Positions 16,342 through 25,512 of a stretch of 64,000 nucleotides of DNA are shown piece by piece. Within the stretch, counting starts at the first letter, position 1. Each line of letters starts with the position of its first letter. Position numbers and translations under genes: made by a program. Source of the DNA: CATOSK01 sp034423195 (GTDB taxonomy: Bacteria > Chloroflexota > Dehalococcoidia > Lucifugimonadales > UBA3495); contig DAOUIZ010000024.1 in the NCBI GenBank assembly GCA_034423195.1, forward strand, positions 1-64,000, in the 5' to 3' direction. Under the pieces are notes generated by a model. It was not told the origin of the DNA and did no database searches. It was given only the letters and a program-made list of their open reading frames with translations.

Positions 16342-17700
16342 ATGACCTCAAACGGTCATTTCCAGTCCCACTACATACCGAATACCGAACAGGAACAGGC
16401 CGAGATGCTCAAAAAGCTCGGCCTGAACTCTGTTGACGACCTTTTCCAGGACATCCCGGAAGCTTTCCGCAACCCCCCGCTGGACCTCCCCGCCCCCATG
16501 GGCGAGCTGGAAGTCCAGCGCGACCTGGCCGGCCTGGCCGCCAAAAACCGCCCCCTCAGCAGCGGGCCATCCTTCCTCGGCGCCGGCTCCTACCACCACT
16601 TCGTGCCGTCCATCGTGAAGGCGCTGATGACCCGGGGAGAGTTCCTGACGGCCTACACGCCGTACCAGCCCGAGGTGAGCCAGGGAACGCTCCAGGTCAT
16701 CTACGAGTTCCAGACTCTCATCGCCAACCTGTACGGCATGGAGGTGGCCAACGCGGGAATGTACGACGGGGCGACCAGCCTGGCGGAGGGGGTGTTGATG
16801 GCCTGCCGGGTGACCCGACGTCCCAAGGTGGCCGTCCTGGACACGGTCTCGCCGTCCTATCTCCAGGTAATCCGCACCTACTGCCAGGCCCAGGGGATAG
16901 AAATCAGGACGGTGCGGCACTGGGAACCCGATGTGGATGAAGGAACGGCCTGCCTGGTGGCGCAGTATCCCAACTTCTACGGAACCATTGAGGATATGCC
17001 CATGCTGGCCGGCAGCGCCCACGACGAAGGGGCGTTATTGGTGGTGTCAGCAGATCCCCTGGCGATGGGTATGCTGAATCCGCCGGGAAACTATGGGGCG
17101 GACATTGTGACGGGAGAGGGGCAGGCGCTGGGCATTCCCAGCAGCTTTGGCGGGCCGTACGTGGGCCTGTTCACCTGCAAGCAGGAGTATATCCGGCAGA
17201 TGCCCAGCCGTCTCGTTGGCAAGACGGTGGACAGCGAGGGCAGGACCGGCTACGTGCTGACGCTGCAAACGCGGGAGCAGCACATCCGGCGGGAGCGGGC
17301 GACCAGCAACATCTGCACCAACGAGGCGCTGTATGCCCTGGCGGCGACCATCTACCTGGCGGCGACCGGGAAACAGGGGCTGAGGCAGGTGGCGGAACTG
17401 TGCTACCAGAAGGCCCACTACGCGGCTTCGCAGATCGAGGAACTGCCTGGGTATGAGCTGCCCTTCAAGCGGGGGGCGTTCTTCCAGGAGTTCGTGGTGC
17501 AGTGTCCGGCGGACCCGGGTGAGATTAACCGGCGGCTGCTGGAGCAGAACATCCTGGGCGGGCTGGATATCAGCGTTCCGCCGTACAGCGATCCACTGCC
17601 GGAGCGGGTGGACAAGGGGATGCTCCTCTGCGTGACGGAGATGAACACCAGGGCGGACATTGACGCGCTGGTGAAGGCATTGGGGGAGTTTAGCGCATGA
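16342..17700 (+). CDS. gcvPA: Glycine dehydrogenase (decarboxylating) subunit 1
   Basis: Protein of 452 aa, the N-terminal half of the two-gene P protein found in many Gram-positives and Chloroflexota. It starts at ATG 16342 after AAAGGAGA. Family features are GAGSYHHFVPSIVKAL, TAYTPYQPEVSQGTLQ, NAGMYDGATSLAEG and SSFGGPYVGLF. It pairs with gcvPB, whose start overlaps its stop by 4 bp, which fits equal production of both subunits. Confidence 0.95.
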   Translation: MTSNGHFQSHYIPNTEQEQAEMLKKLGLNSVDDLFQDIPEAFRNPPLDLPAPMGELEVQRDLAGLAAKNRPLSSGPSFLGAGSYHHFVPSIVKALMTRGEFLTAYTPYQPEVSQGTLQVIYEFQTLIANLYGMEVANAGMYDGATSLAEGVLMACRVTRRPKVAVLDTVSPSYLQVIRTYCQAQGIEIRTVRHWEPDVDEGTACLVAQYPNFYGTIEDMPMLAGSAHDEGALLVVSADPLAMGMLNPPGNYGADIVTGEGQALGIPSSFGGPYVGLFTCKQEYIRQMPSRLVGKTVDSEGRTGYVLTLQTREQHIRRERATSNICTNEALYALAATIYLAATGKQGLRQVAELCYQKAHYAASQIEELPGYELPFKRGAFFQEFVVQCPADPGEINRRLLEQNILGGLDISVPPYSDPLPERVDKGMLLCVTEMNTRADIDALVKALGEFSA

Positions 17701-19160
17701 ACACGGGCGGCAATCGCAACACCGAACAGCTTCTGATGGAGCGGAGCGTTCCGGGCCGGGTGGGGATCGTCATCCCAGCCTCGGACGTGCCGGAACAGCC
17801 GCTGCCGGACGCCGCGCTGCTGCGGGCGGACCTGGACCTGCCGGAGGTCTCGGAGCCGGAGGTGGTGCAGTATTTCACCAACCTGAGCCAGCTCAACTTC
17901 TCCATCGACACCCAGTTCTACCCGCTGGGCAGCTGCACGATGAAGTACAACCCCAAGGTGAACGACGAAATGGCGTTCCTGCCCGGTTTCGCCAACATCC
18001 ATCCGATGCAGCCGGAAGAGGCGTCGCAGGGCGCGCTGGAGCTGCTGTACCGGCTGCAGGGATTCCTCGCGGAAGTGACGGGCATGGCGGGGGTCAGCCT
18101 GGCCACGCTGGCCGGAGCCCACGGGGAGCTGGGCGGCGTCCTGATGATGCGGGCCTACCATCGCGCCCGGGGAGAGGCGCACCGGACGAAGATGGCAATA
18201 CCGGACAGCGCCCACGGGACGAATCCGGCGTCGGCGGCGATGGCGGGGTTCGACGTGGTGACGCTCCCTTCGGATGCGAACGGAAATACCGACCTGAATG
18301 CTCTCCACGAGCTGGCCGGGCCGGACCTGGCCGGGGTGATGATCACCCTTCCCAGCACCCTGGGGTTGTTCGACCAGGATATAGTCGAGGTGTGCCGGGT
18401 GGTGCATGAAGCCGGGGGGCTGGTCTACGGCGACGGGGCAAACATGAACGCCCTGCTGGGACGGGCCAAGCTGGGAGAACTGGGCTTCGACGTGGCCCAC
18501 CTGAACCTGCACAAGACCTTCAGCACCCCCCACGGCGGCGGCGGCCCCGGGGCCGGCCCGGTGTGCTGCGGCGCGTCCCTGTCCCCCTTCCTGGCGGCTC
18601 CCGTGGTGGACAGGTCGGACGACGGGATGTTCCGCCTGGTTCACCCGGAGAGCACCATCGGGAAGATTAGCGCCTTTCACGGGAACTTCGGCGTCCTGGC
18701 CCGGGCCTACACCTACATCGTGACGCTGGGAGCGGCGGGACTGAAGTCCATCAGCGGCAACGCCGTGCTGAACGCCAACTACATCCTGGATGCCCTGAAG
18801 GACATTTACTACCTGCCCTACGACCGGGGGTGCATGCACGAGGTGGTGTTCTCAGCGGACTGGCAGAGGGAGAGGGGCGTTAGCGGGCTGGAGGTGGCGA
18901 AGCGGCTGCTCGACTACGGATTCCACGCTCCCACGATGTACTTCCCGTTGATCGTCCACGAGGCGCTGATGATCGAGCCCACGGAGTCGGAGACAGTGAC
19001 GACGCTGGACGCCTTCATCGAAACCATGCGGGTAATCGACCGGGAGGCGTCGGAGGACCCCGGCCTGGTGAGGAATGCCCCGCACACGACGCCGGTGTCG
19101 CGGCTGGATGAAGCGGGGGCGGCGCGGCGTCCCAACCTGCGGTGGCAGCGGCCGGGGTAA
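17697..19160 (+). CDS. gcvPB: Glycine dehydrogenase (decarboxylating) subunit 2
   Basis: PLP-binding half of the P protein, 487 aa, which decarboxylates glycine and loads the methylamine on GcvH. The PLP lysine is Lys273 in LNLHKTFSTPHGGGG. Other motifs are FYPLGSCTMKYNPK and HGTNPASAAMAGF. The start ATG 17697 overlaps the gcvPA stop (ATGA). It is the last gene of the operon. Confidence 0.95.
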   Translation: MNTGGNRNTEQLLMERSVPGRVGIVIPASDVPEQPLPDAALLRADLDLPEVSEPEVVQYFTNLSQLNFSIDTQFYPLGSCTMKYNPKVNDEMAFLPGFANIHPMQPEEASQGALELLYRLQGFLAEVTGMAGVSLATLAGAHGELGGVLMMRAYHRARGEAHRTKMAIPDSAHGTNPASAAMAGFDVVTLPSDANGNTDLNALHELAGPDLAGVMITLPSTLGLFDQDIVEVCRVVHEAGGLVYGDGANMNALLGRAKLGELGFDVAHLNLHKTFSTPHGGGGPGAGPVCCGASLSPFLAAPVVDRSDDGMFRLVHPESTIGKISAFHGNFGVLARAYTYIVTLGAAGLKSISGNAVLNANYILDALKDIYYLPYDRGCMHEVVFSADWQRERGVSGLEVAKRLLDYGFHAPTMYFPLIVHEALMIEPTESETVTTLDAFIETMRVIDREASEDPGLVRNAPHTTPVSRLDEAGAARRPNLRWQRPG

Positions 19161-19231
19161 TCGGACCAACTCCCCGATTGGGCACCCCTTCTCGGCGTCC
19201 TCTAAAATCATTTCCCAACTAAAGCGGGGCC

Positions 19232-19996
19232 ATGGTCAGGGTTGAAAGCCGGCGGTGGTTTCTCGGGTTGCTGCTCGCCCTCATCGCGGCGGCATGGGTG
19301 AGCTTGTGGCTCTGGGGCAAATCTCCCTACGGGCGGTTTCTGGACCATTCCCAGCTTCCAGCGTTGAGCGGTCCCGACGCGGGGCTGCTGGCCTTCTTCG
19401 TGGCGGGGTGGACGCTGATGGTGTTCGCCATGATGCTGCCGACCAGCCTTCCGCTGATTTCCCTGTTCCATACTATGGTGCGGGACCGTCCCGACTGGAT
19501 GTTGCTGACTGCTCTCCTGATTGCCGGATACCTGGGGGTGTGGGCATGGTTCGGGGTGGCGGCGCACGTGGGAGACCTGCTGCTCCACTGGGCCGCCGAC
19601 CGGAGCAGCTGGCTGTCCGGGAACTCCTGGGCGCTGGGAGCCGGCATCCTTGGTGTGGCCGGTGCATACCAGTTTTCTTCCCTGAAGTACAAGTGCCTGG
19701 ACCGGTGCCGTTCCCCGTGGAGCTTCATCCTGCGGCGGTGGACGGGGTCGGCGTACCGGATGCAGGCTCTGAGGCTGGGCATCCACCACGGGGTGTACTG
19801 CGCGGGGTGCTGCTGGCCCCTGATGGCGCTGATGTTCGTGATAGGCGCGGGCAGCATCGGCTGGATGCTGCTGTTGGGAGCGGTGATGGCGGCCGAGAAG
19901 AACCTGCCCTGGGGACGGCGGCTGTCCCGTCCGGTTGGCGCGGGCTTGTTGGTGTGGGGATTGGCGGTGGCGGTAGTTGGCTACGTGGGAACGTAG
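19232..19996 (+). CDS. DUF2182 membrane protein (putative metal-binding)
   Basis: Protein of 254 aa with about six membrane segments. Family hallmarks are FAMMLPTSLPLI, AGAYQFSSLKYKCLDRCRSP and HHGVYCAGCCWPLMALM, with conserved cysteines and methionines suited to binding metal. DUF2182 genes are commonly adjacent to DUF1326 genes, as here. The pair is sometimes annotated as copper-related, but the function is unproven. ATG 19232 is the likely start. Confidence 0.85.
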   Translation: MVRVESRRWFLGLLLALIAAAWVSLWLWGKSPYGRFLDHSQLPALSGPDAGLLAFFVAGWTLMVFAMMLPTSLPLISLFHTMVRDRPDWMLLTALLIAGYLGVWAWFGVAAHVGDLLLHWAADRSSWLSGNSWALGAGILGVAGAYQFSSLKYKCLDRCRSPWSFILRRWTGSAYRMQALRLGIHHGVYCAGCCWPLMALMFVIGAGSIGWMLLLGAVMAAEKNLPWGRRLSRPVGAGLLVWGLAVAVVGYVGT

Positions 19997-20072
19997 GGAT
20001 GGCGGGGTACGCTGAGGGGTTCATCCCCCAGCCCCCCGGTTCAAGAAGCGTCCCGCGATGGGAGAAGGGGTT

Positions 20073-20675
20073 ATGGGTTACCGGCTGGAAGGTAGAATCC
20101 TGGAAGTTTGCGACTGCGAAGTGCTGTGTCCCTGCTGGATCGGGGAGGACCCGGACAACGGGACGTGCGATTCGGTCCTGGCGTACCATTTCGACCGGGG
20201 CGAAATCGAGGGCGTGGATGTTTCCGGCCTGACCCTGGCGTTGATCGCACATATCCCGGGCAACGTGCTGAAGGGCGGGTTCCGGGTGGTGGCGGTGGTG
20301 GATGACCGGGCGACGGACGAGCAGGAGAAGTGCATCCTGAAGGCGTGGCGGGGGGAGCTGGGCGGGCCGATGGGGGACCTTTCCAGGCTGGTCGGGGAAG
20401 TGCTTTCCGTGGAGCGGGCGCTGATTGAATTTTCCGTTGAGCAAGGAGAGGGTAGGCTGAGGATCGGGGAATCGGTTTCGGCGGAGGTGGAGCCGTACCG
20501 GGGACGGAACGGGGAGGTGACGACGCTGAACGACAGCATCTTCTCCACGATTCCGGGCAGTCCGGCCTATGTTGCCAGGGCCACGCGGTGGCGGGCCCGG
20601 AATCCCCTGCTGGGGTGGGACATTGACCTGAAGGACCACAACGCGATACAGGGGACGTTCCGGTTTGAGGGATAG
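20073..20675 (+). CDS. DUF1326 protein with CxCxxxCPC motif
   Basis: Soluble protein of about 200 aa. The N-terminal motif VCDCEVLCPCW is the hallmark of DUF1326 and suggests metal or Fe-S binding. ATG 20073 is preferred to ATG 20058 because GGAGAAGG then has correct spacing. It follows the DUF2182 gene and probably forms one functional unit with it. Confidence 0.82.
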   Translation: MGYRLEGRILEVCDCEVLCPCWIGEDPDNGTCDSVLAYHFDRGEIEGVDVSGLTLALIAHIPGNVLKGGFRVVAVVDDRATDEQEKCILKAWRGELGGPMGDLSRLVGEVLSVERALIEFSVEQGEGRLRIGESVSAEVEPYRGRNGEVTTLNDSIFSTIPGSPAYVARATRWRARNPLLGWDIDLKDHNAIQGTFRFEG

Positions 20676-20703
20676 AGGGTTGGTTGACTGGTCCTGAATG
20701 TTC

Positions 20704-20728
20704 AACTAGTCTGATAACTAGTCAGATA
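20704..20728. promoter_or_regulatory. Tandem repeats upstream of the toxin-antitoxin operon (putative operator)
   Basis: Two direct copies, AACTAGTCTGATA and AACTAGTCAGATA, share one base and each contains the palindrome ACTAGT. They lie 19 bp before the antitoxin start. Phd/YefM antitoxins autoregulate by binding such palindromes, so this is a likely operator; the role is inferred. Confidence 0.55.
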
Positions 20729-20746
20729 GTGGTTGAGGAGGGATCC

Positions 20747-21007
20747 TTGAGCAACACATGGCAAGTACAAGATGCCAAGGCCCGGTTCAGCGCGATGTTG
20801 GAGAAAACGCTGTCCGAGGGGCCGCAAATTGTCACCAAGCGGGGTGTTGAGACGGCGGTACTGGTCCCGATTGAGCAGTGGCGGCGGCTGGAACGGATGA
20901 CAAGGCCGGACTTAAAGGAGCTTCTGCTGGCTCCGGAAGCCCGCGTAGAGGAGTTGACGCCGCCCAGGCGGGAGATGCGCGGGCGGGCTCCGATCAAGTT
21001 CGAGTAG
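20747..21007 (+). CDS. Phd/YefM-family antitoxin
   Basis: Protein of 86 aa starting at TTG 20747 after GAGGAGGGA. The N-terminus TWQVQDAKARFSAMLEKTL and VTKRGVETAVLVPIEQW give the Phd/YefM DNA-binding fold; the C-terminal tail (PPRREMRGRAPIKFE) would wrap the toxin. The PIN toxin gene follows after 4 bp. Confidence 0.88.
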   Translation: MSNTWQVQDAKARFSAMLEKTLSEGPQIVTKRGVETAVLVPIEQWRRLERMTRPDLKELLLAPEARVEELTPPRREMRGRAPIKFE

Positions 21008-21011
21008 TCGA

Positions 21012-21419
21012 GTGTATCTCCTCGATACCAACGTCGTTTCCGAACTACGCAGGCCGAATCCGCACCGGAGCGTTGTGGACTGGGTGGATGGAGTGCCGGG
21101 CGATGAGTTGTTCCTCTCCGCCGTTACAATCGGCGAGATCCAGGCGGGGATTGAGATTACCCGCGGGCAGGACGCTGCCAAGGCCGAAGAGATTGAGGAG
21201 TGGCTGAACCAGGTGCTGTCCACGTTTAATATCCTGCCGGTTGACGCGCACGCCTTCAGGGAGTGGGCCAGACTCATGCACCGTCAATCCGACACGCTGA
21301 TGCAGGACGCTTTGATTGGCGCGGTTGCAATCGTAAATCGGTTGGTGGTGGTTACCAGGAATGTCCGGGACTTTGAGCAACTAGGTGTACCAGTGCTGAA
21401 TCCGTTTCCGGGTCGATAA
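21012..21419 (+). CDS. PIN-domain toxin (VapC/FitB type)
   Basis: Protein of 135 aa starting at GTG 21012. PIN-domain acidic residues are visible: Asp5 in YLLDTNVVSELRR, Glu in LSAVTIGEIQAGI (about 42), Asp in MQDALIGAVA (about 97) and the late Asp in TRNVRDFEQLGV. VapC-type toxins cleave RNA, typically tRNA or rRNA. It is coupled to the antitoxin before it. Confidence 0.9.
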   Translation: MYLLDTNVVSELRRPNPHRSVVDWVDGVPGDELFLSAVTIGEIQAGIEITRGQDAAKAEEIEEWLNQVLSTFNILPVDAHAFREWARLMHRQSDTLMQDALIGAVAIVNRLVVVTRNVRDFEQLGVPVLNPFPGR

Positions 21420-21463
21420 AGTGTTAGAATCCGGGGGTACAAACCAGGAACGGAGGTGAAGCC

Positions 21464-22477
21464 ATGCCCTTCGGCGGAAATGACTGGTTGGCCCTGAATG
21501 AAGAACCCATCCTGGAGCCGGATCTCCCCATCTGCGATCCCCACCACCACTTCTGGGACCGGCGTCCGGCCAGCATCCCCTACCAGCGCTATCTCATTCA
21601 CGAACTGATGGGCGACATCGGCAGCGGCCACAACGTCCGCAGCACGGTGTTCGTCGAGGCGAGGTCCATGTACCGGGCGGCGGGTCCGGCCGAAATGCGT
21701 CCGGTGGGTGAGGTGGAGTTCGTCAACGGTCTGGCGGCGGCGGGAGCCAGCGGAATTTACGGGCCGAGCCGCCCGGCGTCAGCCATCGTGGGCCATGCCG
21801 ACTTGAAGCTGGGCGATGACGTGGCCCGGGTGCTGGAGGCGTTGCAGGCGGCGGCGGGGCGGTTCAGGGGAATCCGGCACAATGTGACCTGGAGCCCTGA
21901 TCCGGCCCTGGAGAACCGCGAGACCGAAGGCATCATGACCAACGAGACGTTCCGGGCCGGGGCGCGGGTGCTGGCGCGCATGGGGCTGTCGCTGGACACG
22001 ATGCTCTCCTTCCCGCAGCTGCCGGAACTGGCGGACTTTGCCAGGGCCGTTCCCGACCTGCCCATAATCCTGAACCACTTGGGCGGCGTGAGCCGGACGG
22101 GTATATACGCCGGTCGCGACGACGAGGTCATTCCCCAGTGGCGGGAAGGGATAGCGGCGGTGGCCGCCTGTCCCAACGTGGTCTGCAAGGTGGGAGGCAT
22201 GGGGATGCCCCGGTGGGGGTTCGGCTGGTGGCAACGGGAAACGCCGATAGGGTCGGAAGAGTTGGCGGAGGCAATGGCTCCGTGGATGAACTACGCAATC
22301 GAGCAGTTCGGTCCCGACCGGTGCATGTTCGAGAGCAACTTCCCGCCGGACAAGGTGTCGTTCTCGTATAACGTGATGTACAACGCCTTCAAGCGGTTGT
22401 CCGCTAACTACTCGGCGTCGGAGCGGGCCAACATGCTCCACGACACGGCGGCCAGGGTGTACCGGATCGAGGCCTGA
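21464..22477 (+). CDS. Amidohydrolase-2 family metal-dependent hydrolase
   Basis: Protein of 337 aa with a near-perfect GGAGGTGA before ATG 21464. It is a TIM-barrel hydrolase: ICDPHHHFWDRR (His-x-His metal ligands, about 24-31), the mid-barrel IILNHLGGVSRTG, and MFESNFPPDK near the C-terminus. Relatives hydrolyse lactones such as 2-pyrone-4,6-dicarboxylate or decarboxylate aromatics; the substrate here is unknown. It runs convergent with the cupin gene. Confidence 0.85.
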   Translation: MPFGGNDWLALNEEPILEPDLPICDPHHHFWDRRPASIPYQRYLIHELMGDIGSGHNVRSTVFVEARSMYRAAGPAEMRPVGEVEFVNGLAAAGASGIYGPSRPASAIVGHADLKLGDDVARVLEALQAAAGRFRGIRHNVTWSPDPALENRETEGIMTNETFRAGARVLARMGLSLDTMLSFPQLPELADFARAVPDLPIILNHLGGVSRTGIYAGRDDEVIPQWREGIAAVAACPNVVCKVGGMGMPRWGFGWWQRETPIGSEELAEAMAPWMNYAIEQFGPDRCMFESNFPPDKVSFSYNVMYNAFKRLSANYSASERANMLHDTAARVYRIEA

Positions 22478-22555
22478 ACCACCGTTTCCCACCCGCGCTT
22501 GGTTCACCAGCAACTGCCCGGAGGGATGGCCAGAACGGCCGGACTCCCGGGCGGT

Positions 22556-22909
22556 TTACGTTCCCGGGACCTGGTTGGTCAGGGGTACGGCGACGGTTAT
22601 CCGGGGTTCATCGCTGGTGGCGCGGGTGGTGTGGCCCTGGCCGGTGAGGTCCTCGACCAGCATGACCGCGCCCGCCCCGAACCGTCGGTGCGTGCCGTCT
22701 CCGATGCCAATTTCTCCTTCCCCCGACAGCGTGATGATGTAGTTGCGCTGGGACTCGGTGTGCCAGTCGCTGAAAGTGCCTGGCTCGCTGACCCGGAAGC
22801 GCAGGCTGGTGATGGCGGTGAGGGATGGCAGCAGCGGGTGTCCTTCCATCTCCATATCCTCAAAGTGGGACTGGCCGTCTTCGCCGGTGTAGATCCTGGT
22901 TATCTGCAT
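22556..22909 (-). CDS. Small cupin-domain protein
   Basis: Protein of 117 aa starting at ATG 22909 after GAGGACAGGCA. The beta-rich pattern and SDWHTESQRNYIITLSGEGE with the later GAGAVMLVEDLTGQGHTT resemble single-domain cupins. Metal-binding histidines may include His in DWHTE. The function is unassigned. Confidence 0.7.
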   Translation of the reverse strand: MQITRIYTGEDGQSHFEDMEMEGHPLLPSLTAITSLRFRVSEPGTFSDWHTESQRNYIITLSGEGEIGIGDGTHRRFGAGAVMLVEDLTGQGHTTRATSDEPRITVAVPLTNQVPGT

Positions 22910-23134
22910 TGCCTGTCCTCCCCTTCCCTCGCTTTCCTTCTTTGCCCCCGCCCGCCGCGTTGCGGGCGTTGGGCAGACCGGGGAATCGTACTCCCGGGTA
23001 GACCGGGTAATCAACCCGCGGTCGAACGCTCCCGGCTGACGGCGATTGGATCCAAAGACGCAACGAAACGGCTCTTGACGCCATATTTGATCCGAGTTAC
23101 GTCGTTGTTTTTCCATTACATGATTTGTTGCGTA

Positions 23135-23163
23135 TTGCGAAATATAATTGCCCAATCTATACT
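23135..23163 (+). promoter_or_regulatory. Promoter of the peptide-binding lipoprotein gene
   Basis: TTGCGA, 17 bp, TATACT, in a conspicuously AT-rich stretch 50 bp before the start codon. A second TATAAT at 23143-23148 lies within the spacer. Confidence 0.55.
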
Positions 23164-23213
23164 ATGATTCGGCATTTTAGCGAATGGCTTTCACGGATTC
23201 ATCGGGAGATTTT

Positions 23214-25082
23214 ATGAGACCGAAGATTACATCCGTTGTGTGGGTGCTGGGATTGTCTATCCTGGCGATGGGCTTGGTGACGGCTTGCGGTGGAGCGGAT
23301 GCGCCCCCGTCTACTGCTCCGCCTCCGGCCGCGCCGGTGATGCCCGCGGCGACCGTGATGCCTGCGGCTCCTGCGGCGCCGGCCGCGGCTCCCGCCGCTA
23401 CGGGTTCCTCTGCTCCAGCAGCTCCCGCCGCTCCCCAGGCAACCACCGCTCCGGTCTCCCCCACAGCAGTGGCTACTCCGACACCGCTGCCGGAGGGGAC
23501 CACCTCGGCCCGGGACATGATTACGCTGGCGATTCCCGAAGAGCCCCAGAACATGAACTCGTTGTGGGCCATTGGGGGTGGGCTGTACCAGTCCATCACC
23601 CGCGCAAGCCTGGTGGACCCGCTCACCTGGCAGTCGGGGGACGACCTGCGTATCGTTCCCACCACCGCGACCACCGGATGGGAGCAGGTAGCCCAGGACC
23701 GTTGGAGGTTCAAGCTGCGGGAGGGGGTAAAGTTCCACAACGGGGAGCCGTTCAACGCAGCGGCGACCATCCCCAGCTTGAACTACACCGGCAACGAGGC
23801 CAACGCGACGTCCAGCTTCGTGTACACGGGCAGCTTCAGCGCGGAGGAGGTGGATGAGTTTACGGTGGACATCGTCTGCGCTATTGCATGCCCCATCTTC
23901 CCCAACACGGCGTTCTTCGTGAGTTTCGAGGCGCCGGAGTGGCTGGCCAACACTCCCGAGGAGGAAGTGTCCCGCCAGAGCGTAAGCATCGGGCCGTACC
24001 GGCTGGTGAGCTGGGAGCCGGGAATATCGGTGGTGCATGAAGCCTATGATGATTACGTACCGGTGGACGACCATTTCGAATTTCAGAAGCCGCTGATCCG
24101 CAACGCCGAGTGGGTCTGGCGCGGCGAGTCGGCAGTCCTGACGGCCATGGTCAGGACCGGGGAGGCCGATATCGCGTGGGACGTGGGCGTGGAGGCGCTG
24201 GATACACTGCCGCCGGAGCAAATCCGCACCGGGACCTCGGCGGAAATCGAGGGGTTCAAGCTGGACACGGTCTGGCACCCGGAGCTGAAAAAGAAGAAGG
24301 TGCGGCAAGCCATCGTCCATGCCATCAACTGCCAGGAAATGGTGGACTCGCTTTTCGGGGGGTATCCCAAGTGCCGCGGCAACATGATCTGGCCGGGGAT
24401 TATCGGTGCCACTGAGCGGAACACGACTCCCTACGAGTACGATCCGGACCTGGCGCGGCAGCTACTGGAGGAGGCCAACTACAATCCCGAGAACAAGATG
24501 ACCATCATGGGGCGGGCCACGCGCATCCCCAAGAACGTGGAAGTCTACGAAGCGATGCAGGCGTATCTGCAGAGCGTGGGGATGAACGTGGACATCCTGG
24601 TGGCGGAGCCGTCGGTGCGGCGGGCGATGAACCGCTGCTTCATCGGAAAGGCCGTGCAGGAGGTGATGATATCCGACGGGAGGGACCCGCAGGTTCAGGT
24701 GCCGGACACGGCCGACTTCGAGGCTGCCCTGGCCAAGGGCGGTGCGGACTGTCCGCGGGCGGAGATCAGCGCGGGACAGCCGTCCAACGAGACGCTGGAC
24801 TTCGGGCGGCAGGTGCGGAACTCGATGAGCTGCACCTACATCTCGTCTGGAATTTGCGACCCCAGTCCCGGGGGAATCCAAAGCAAGATTGCACCCGCCC
24901 TGGCCGCATCCGGGGAGGAACGAGTGCGCCTGATGGAGGAACTGGCCGACATCCTGCACGACGAAGTGCTGTATCTGCCCCTGTTCGATCTGGTGATTTT
25001 CTTCGGGCTGGACCCGAAACTGAACTGGGAGGCGCGGCTGGACCCAGTGGTCCGGGTGAGCACTATGTGGTTCAGTCCATAG
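23214..25082 (+). CDS. Peptide/nickel-type ABC transporter substrate-binding lipoprotein
   Basis: Protein of 622 aa starting at ATG 23214 after GGGAG. The lipobox VTAC gives acylated Cys25. A long Ala/Pro linker (about 30-95) precedes the family-5 binding fold: ITLAIPEEPQNMNSLW, WRFKLREGVKFHNGEPFNA, and later AIVHAINCQEMVDSL and EYDPDLARQLLEEANY. It sits at the membrane and captures peptides or similar ligands. No permease or ATPase genes adjoin it, so it must use components encoded elsewhere, for example the operon at 53-57 kb. Confidence 0.9.
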   Translation: MRPKITSVVWVLGLSILAMGLVTACGGADAPPSTAPPPAAPVMPAATVMPAAPAAPAAAPAATGSSAPAAPAAPQATTAPVSPTAVATPTPLPEGTTSARDMITLAIPEEPQNMNSLWAIGGGLYQSITRASLVDPLTWQSGDDLRIVPTTATTGWEQVAQDRWRFKLREGVKFHNGEPFNAAATIPSLNYTGNEANATSSFVYTGSFSAEEVDEFTVDIVCAIACPIFPNTAFFVSFEAPEWLANTPEEEVSRQSVSIGPYRLVSWEPGISVVHEAYDDYVPVDDHFEFQKPLIRNAEWVWRGESAVLTAMVRTGEADIAWDVGVEALDTLPPEQIRTGTSAEIEGFKLDTVWHPELKKKKVRQAIVHAINCQEMVDSLFGGYPKCRGNMIWPGIIGATERNTTPYEYDPDLARQLLEEANYNPENKMTIMGRATRIPKNVEVYEAMQAYLQSVGMNVDILVAEPSVRRAMNRCFIGKAVQEVMISDGRDPQVQVPDTADFEAALAKGGADCPRAEISAGQPSNETLDFGRQVRNSMSCTYISSGICDPSPGGIQSKIAPALAASGEERVRLMEELADILHDEVLYLPLFDLVIFFGLDPKLNWEARLDPVVRVSTMWFSP

Positions 25083-25123
25083 AAGCAAGTCCAGGCACGG
25101 TCAATCCTTGACCGGAAGGGTTA

Positions 25124-25155
25124 AAGCGGCAGCGCTCAGCGTTGCCGCTTCTCTT
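25124..25155 (+). terminator. Terminator-like hairpin after the binding protein gene
   Basis: AAGCGGCAGCGC and GCGTTGCCGCTT form a 12-bp stem with one G-T pair and a 3-nt loop, followed by CTCTTT. Confidence 0.7.
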
Positions 25156-25512
25156 TGGCTGAGGGCTCCGTTGCATGGTAGCCGTGACTTCTGGCCTAAC
25201 TGGGCTGGGCCTGGTGAACGTCCGGGCCCACAGCGTAAAGGGTGACCTATCGGCGGCGCCGACGCCGAGAACGAGCTTCTGGCAGGTTGGCAAATGCTCC
25301 TCCCACAGGGATCCGCGCCTTGGGCGGAGGGTCGAAGACGGATGCCATTCCTGAAGAACGGCCCCGTTATCAATTGGGAAGCCGGGGCTGTCTGTTGCCT
25401 CTGGCCCCCGGTTGACGGCCGGCCAGGTTTGCCGAAAAATGGAGCGAAACAACCGGTGTACGATCCGTCGATCTCGACGTGGTTCGCCGGACTCTCACCG
25501 GAGAGGTGTGAA
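25156..25512. other. Spacer without a convincing gene
   Basis: About 355 bp between the terminator and the BNR-repeat gene. In-frame sequence upstream of ATG 25513 has no recognisable domain; GAGAGGTG at 25501-25508 is the ribosome site. Confidence 0.4.
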
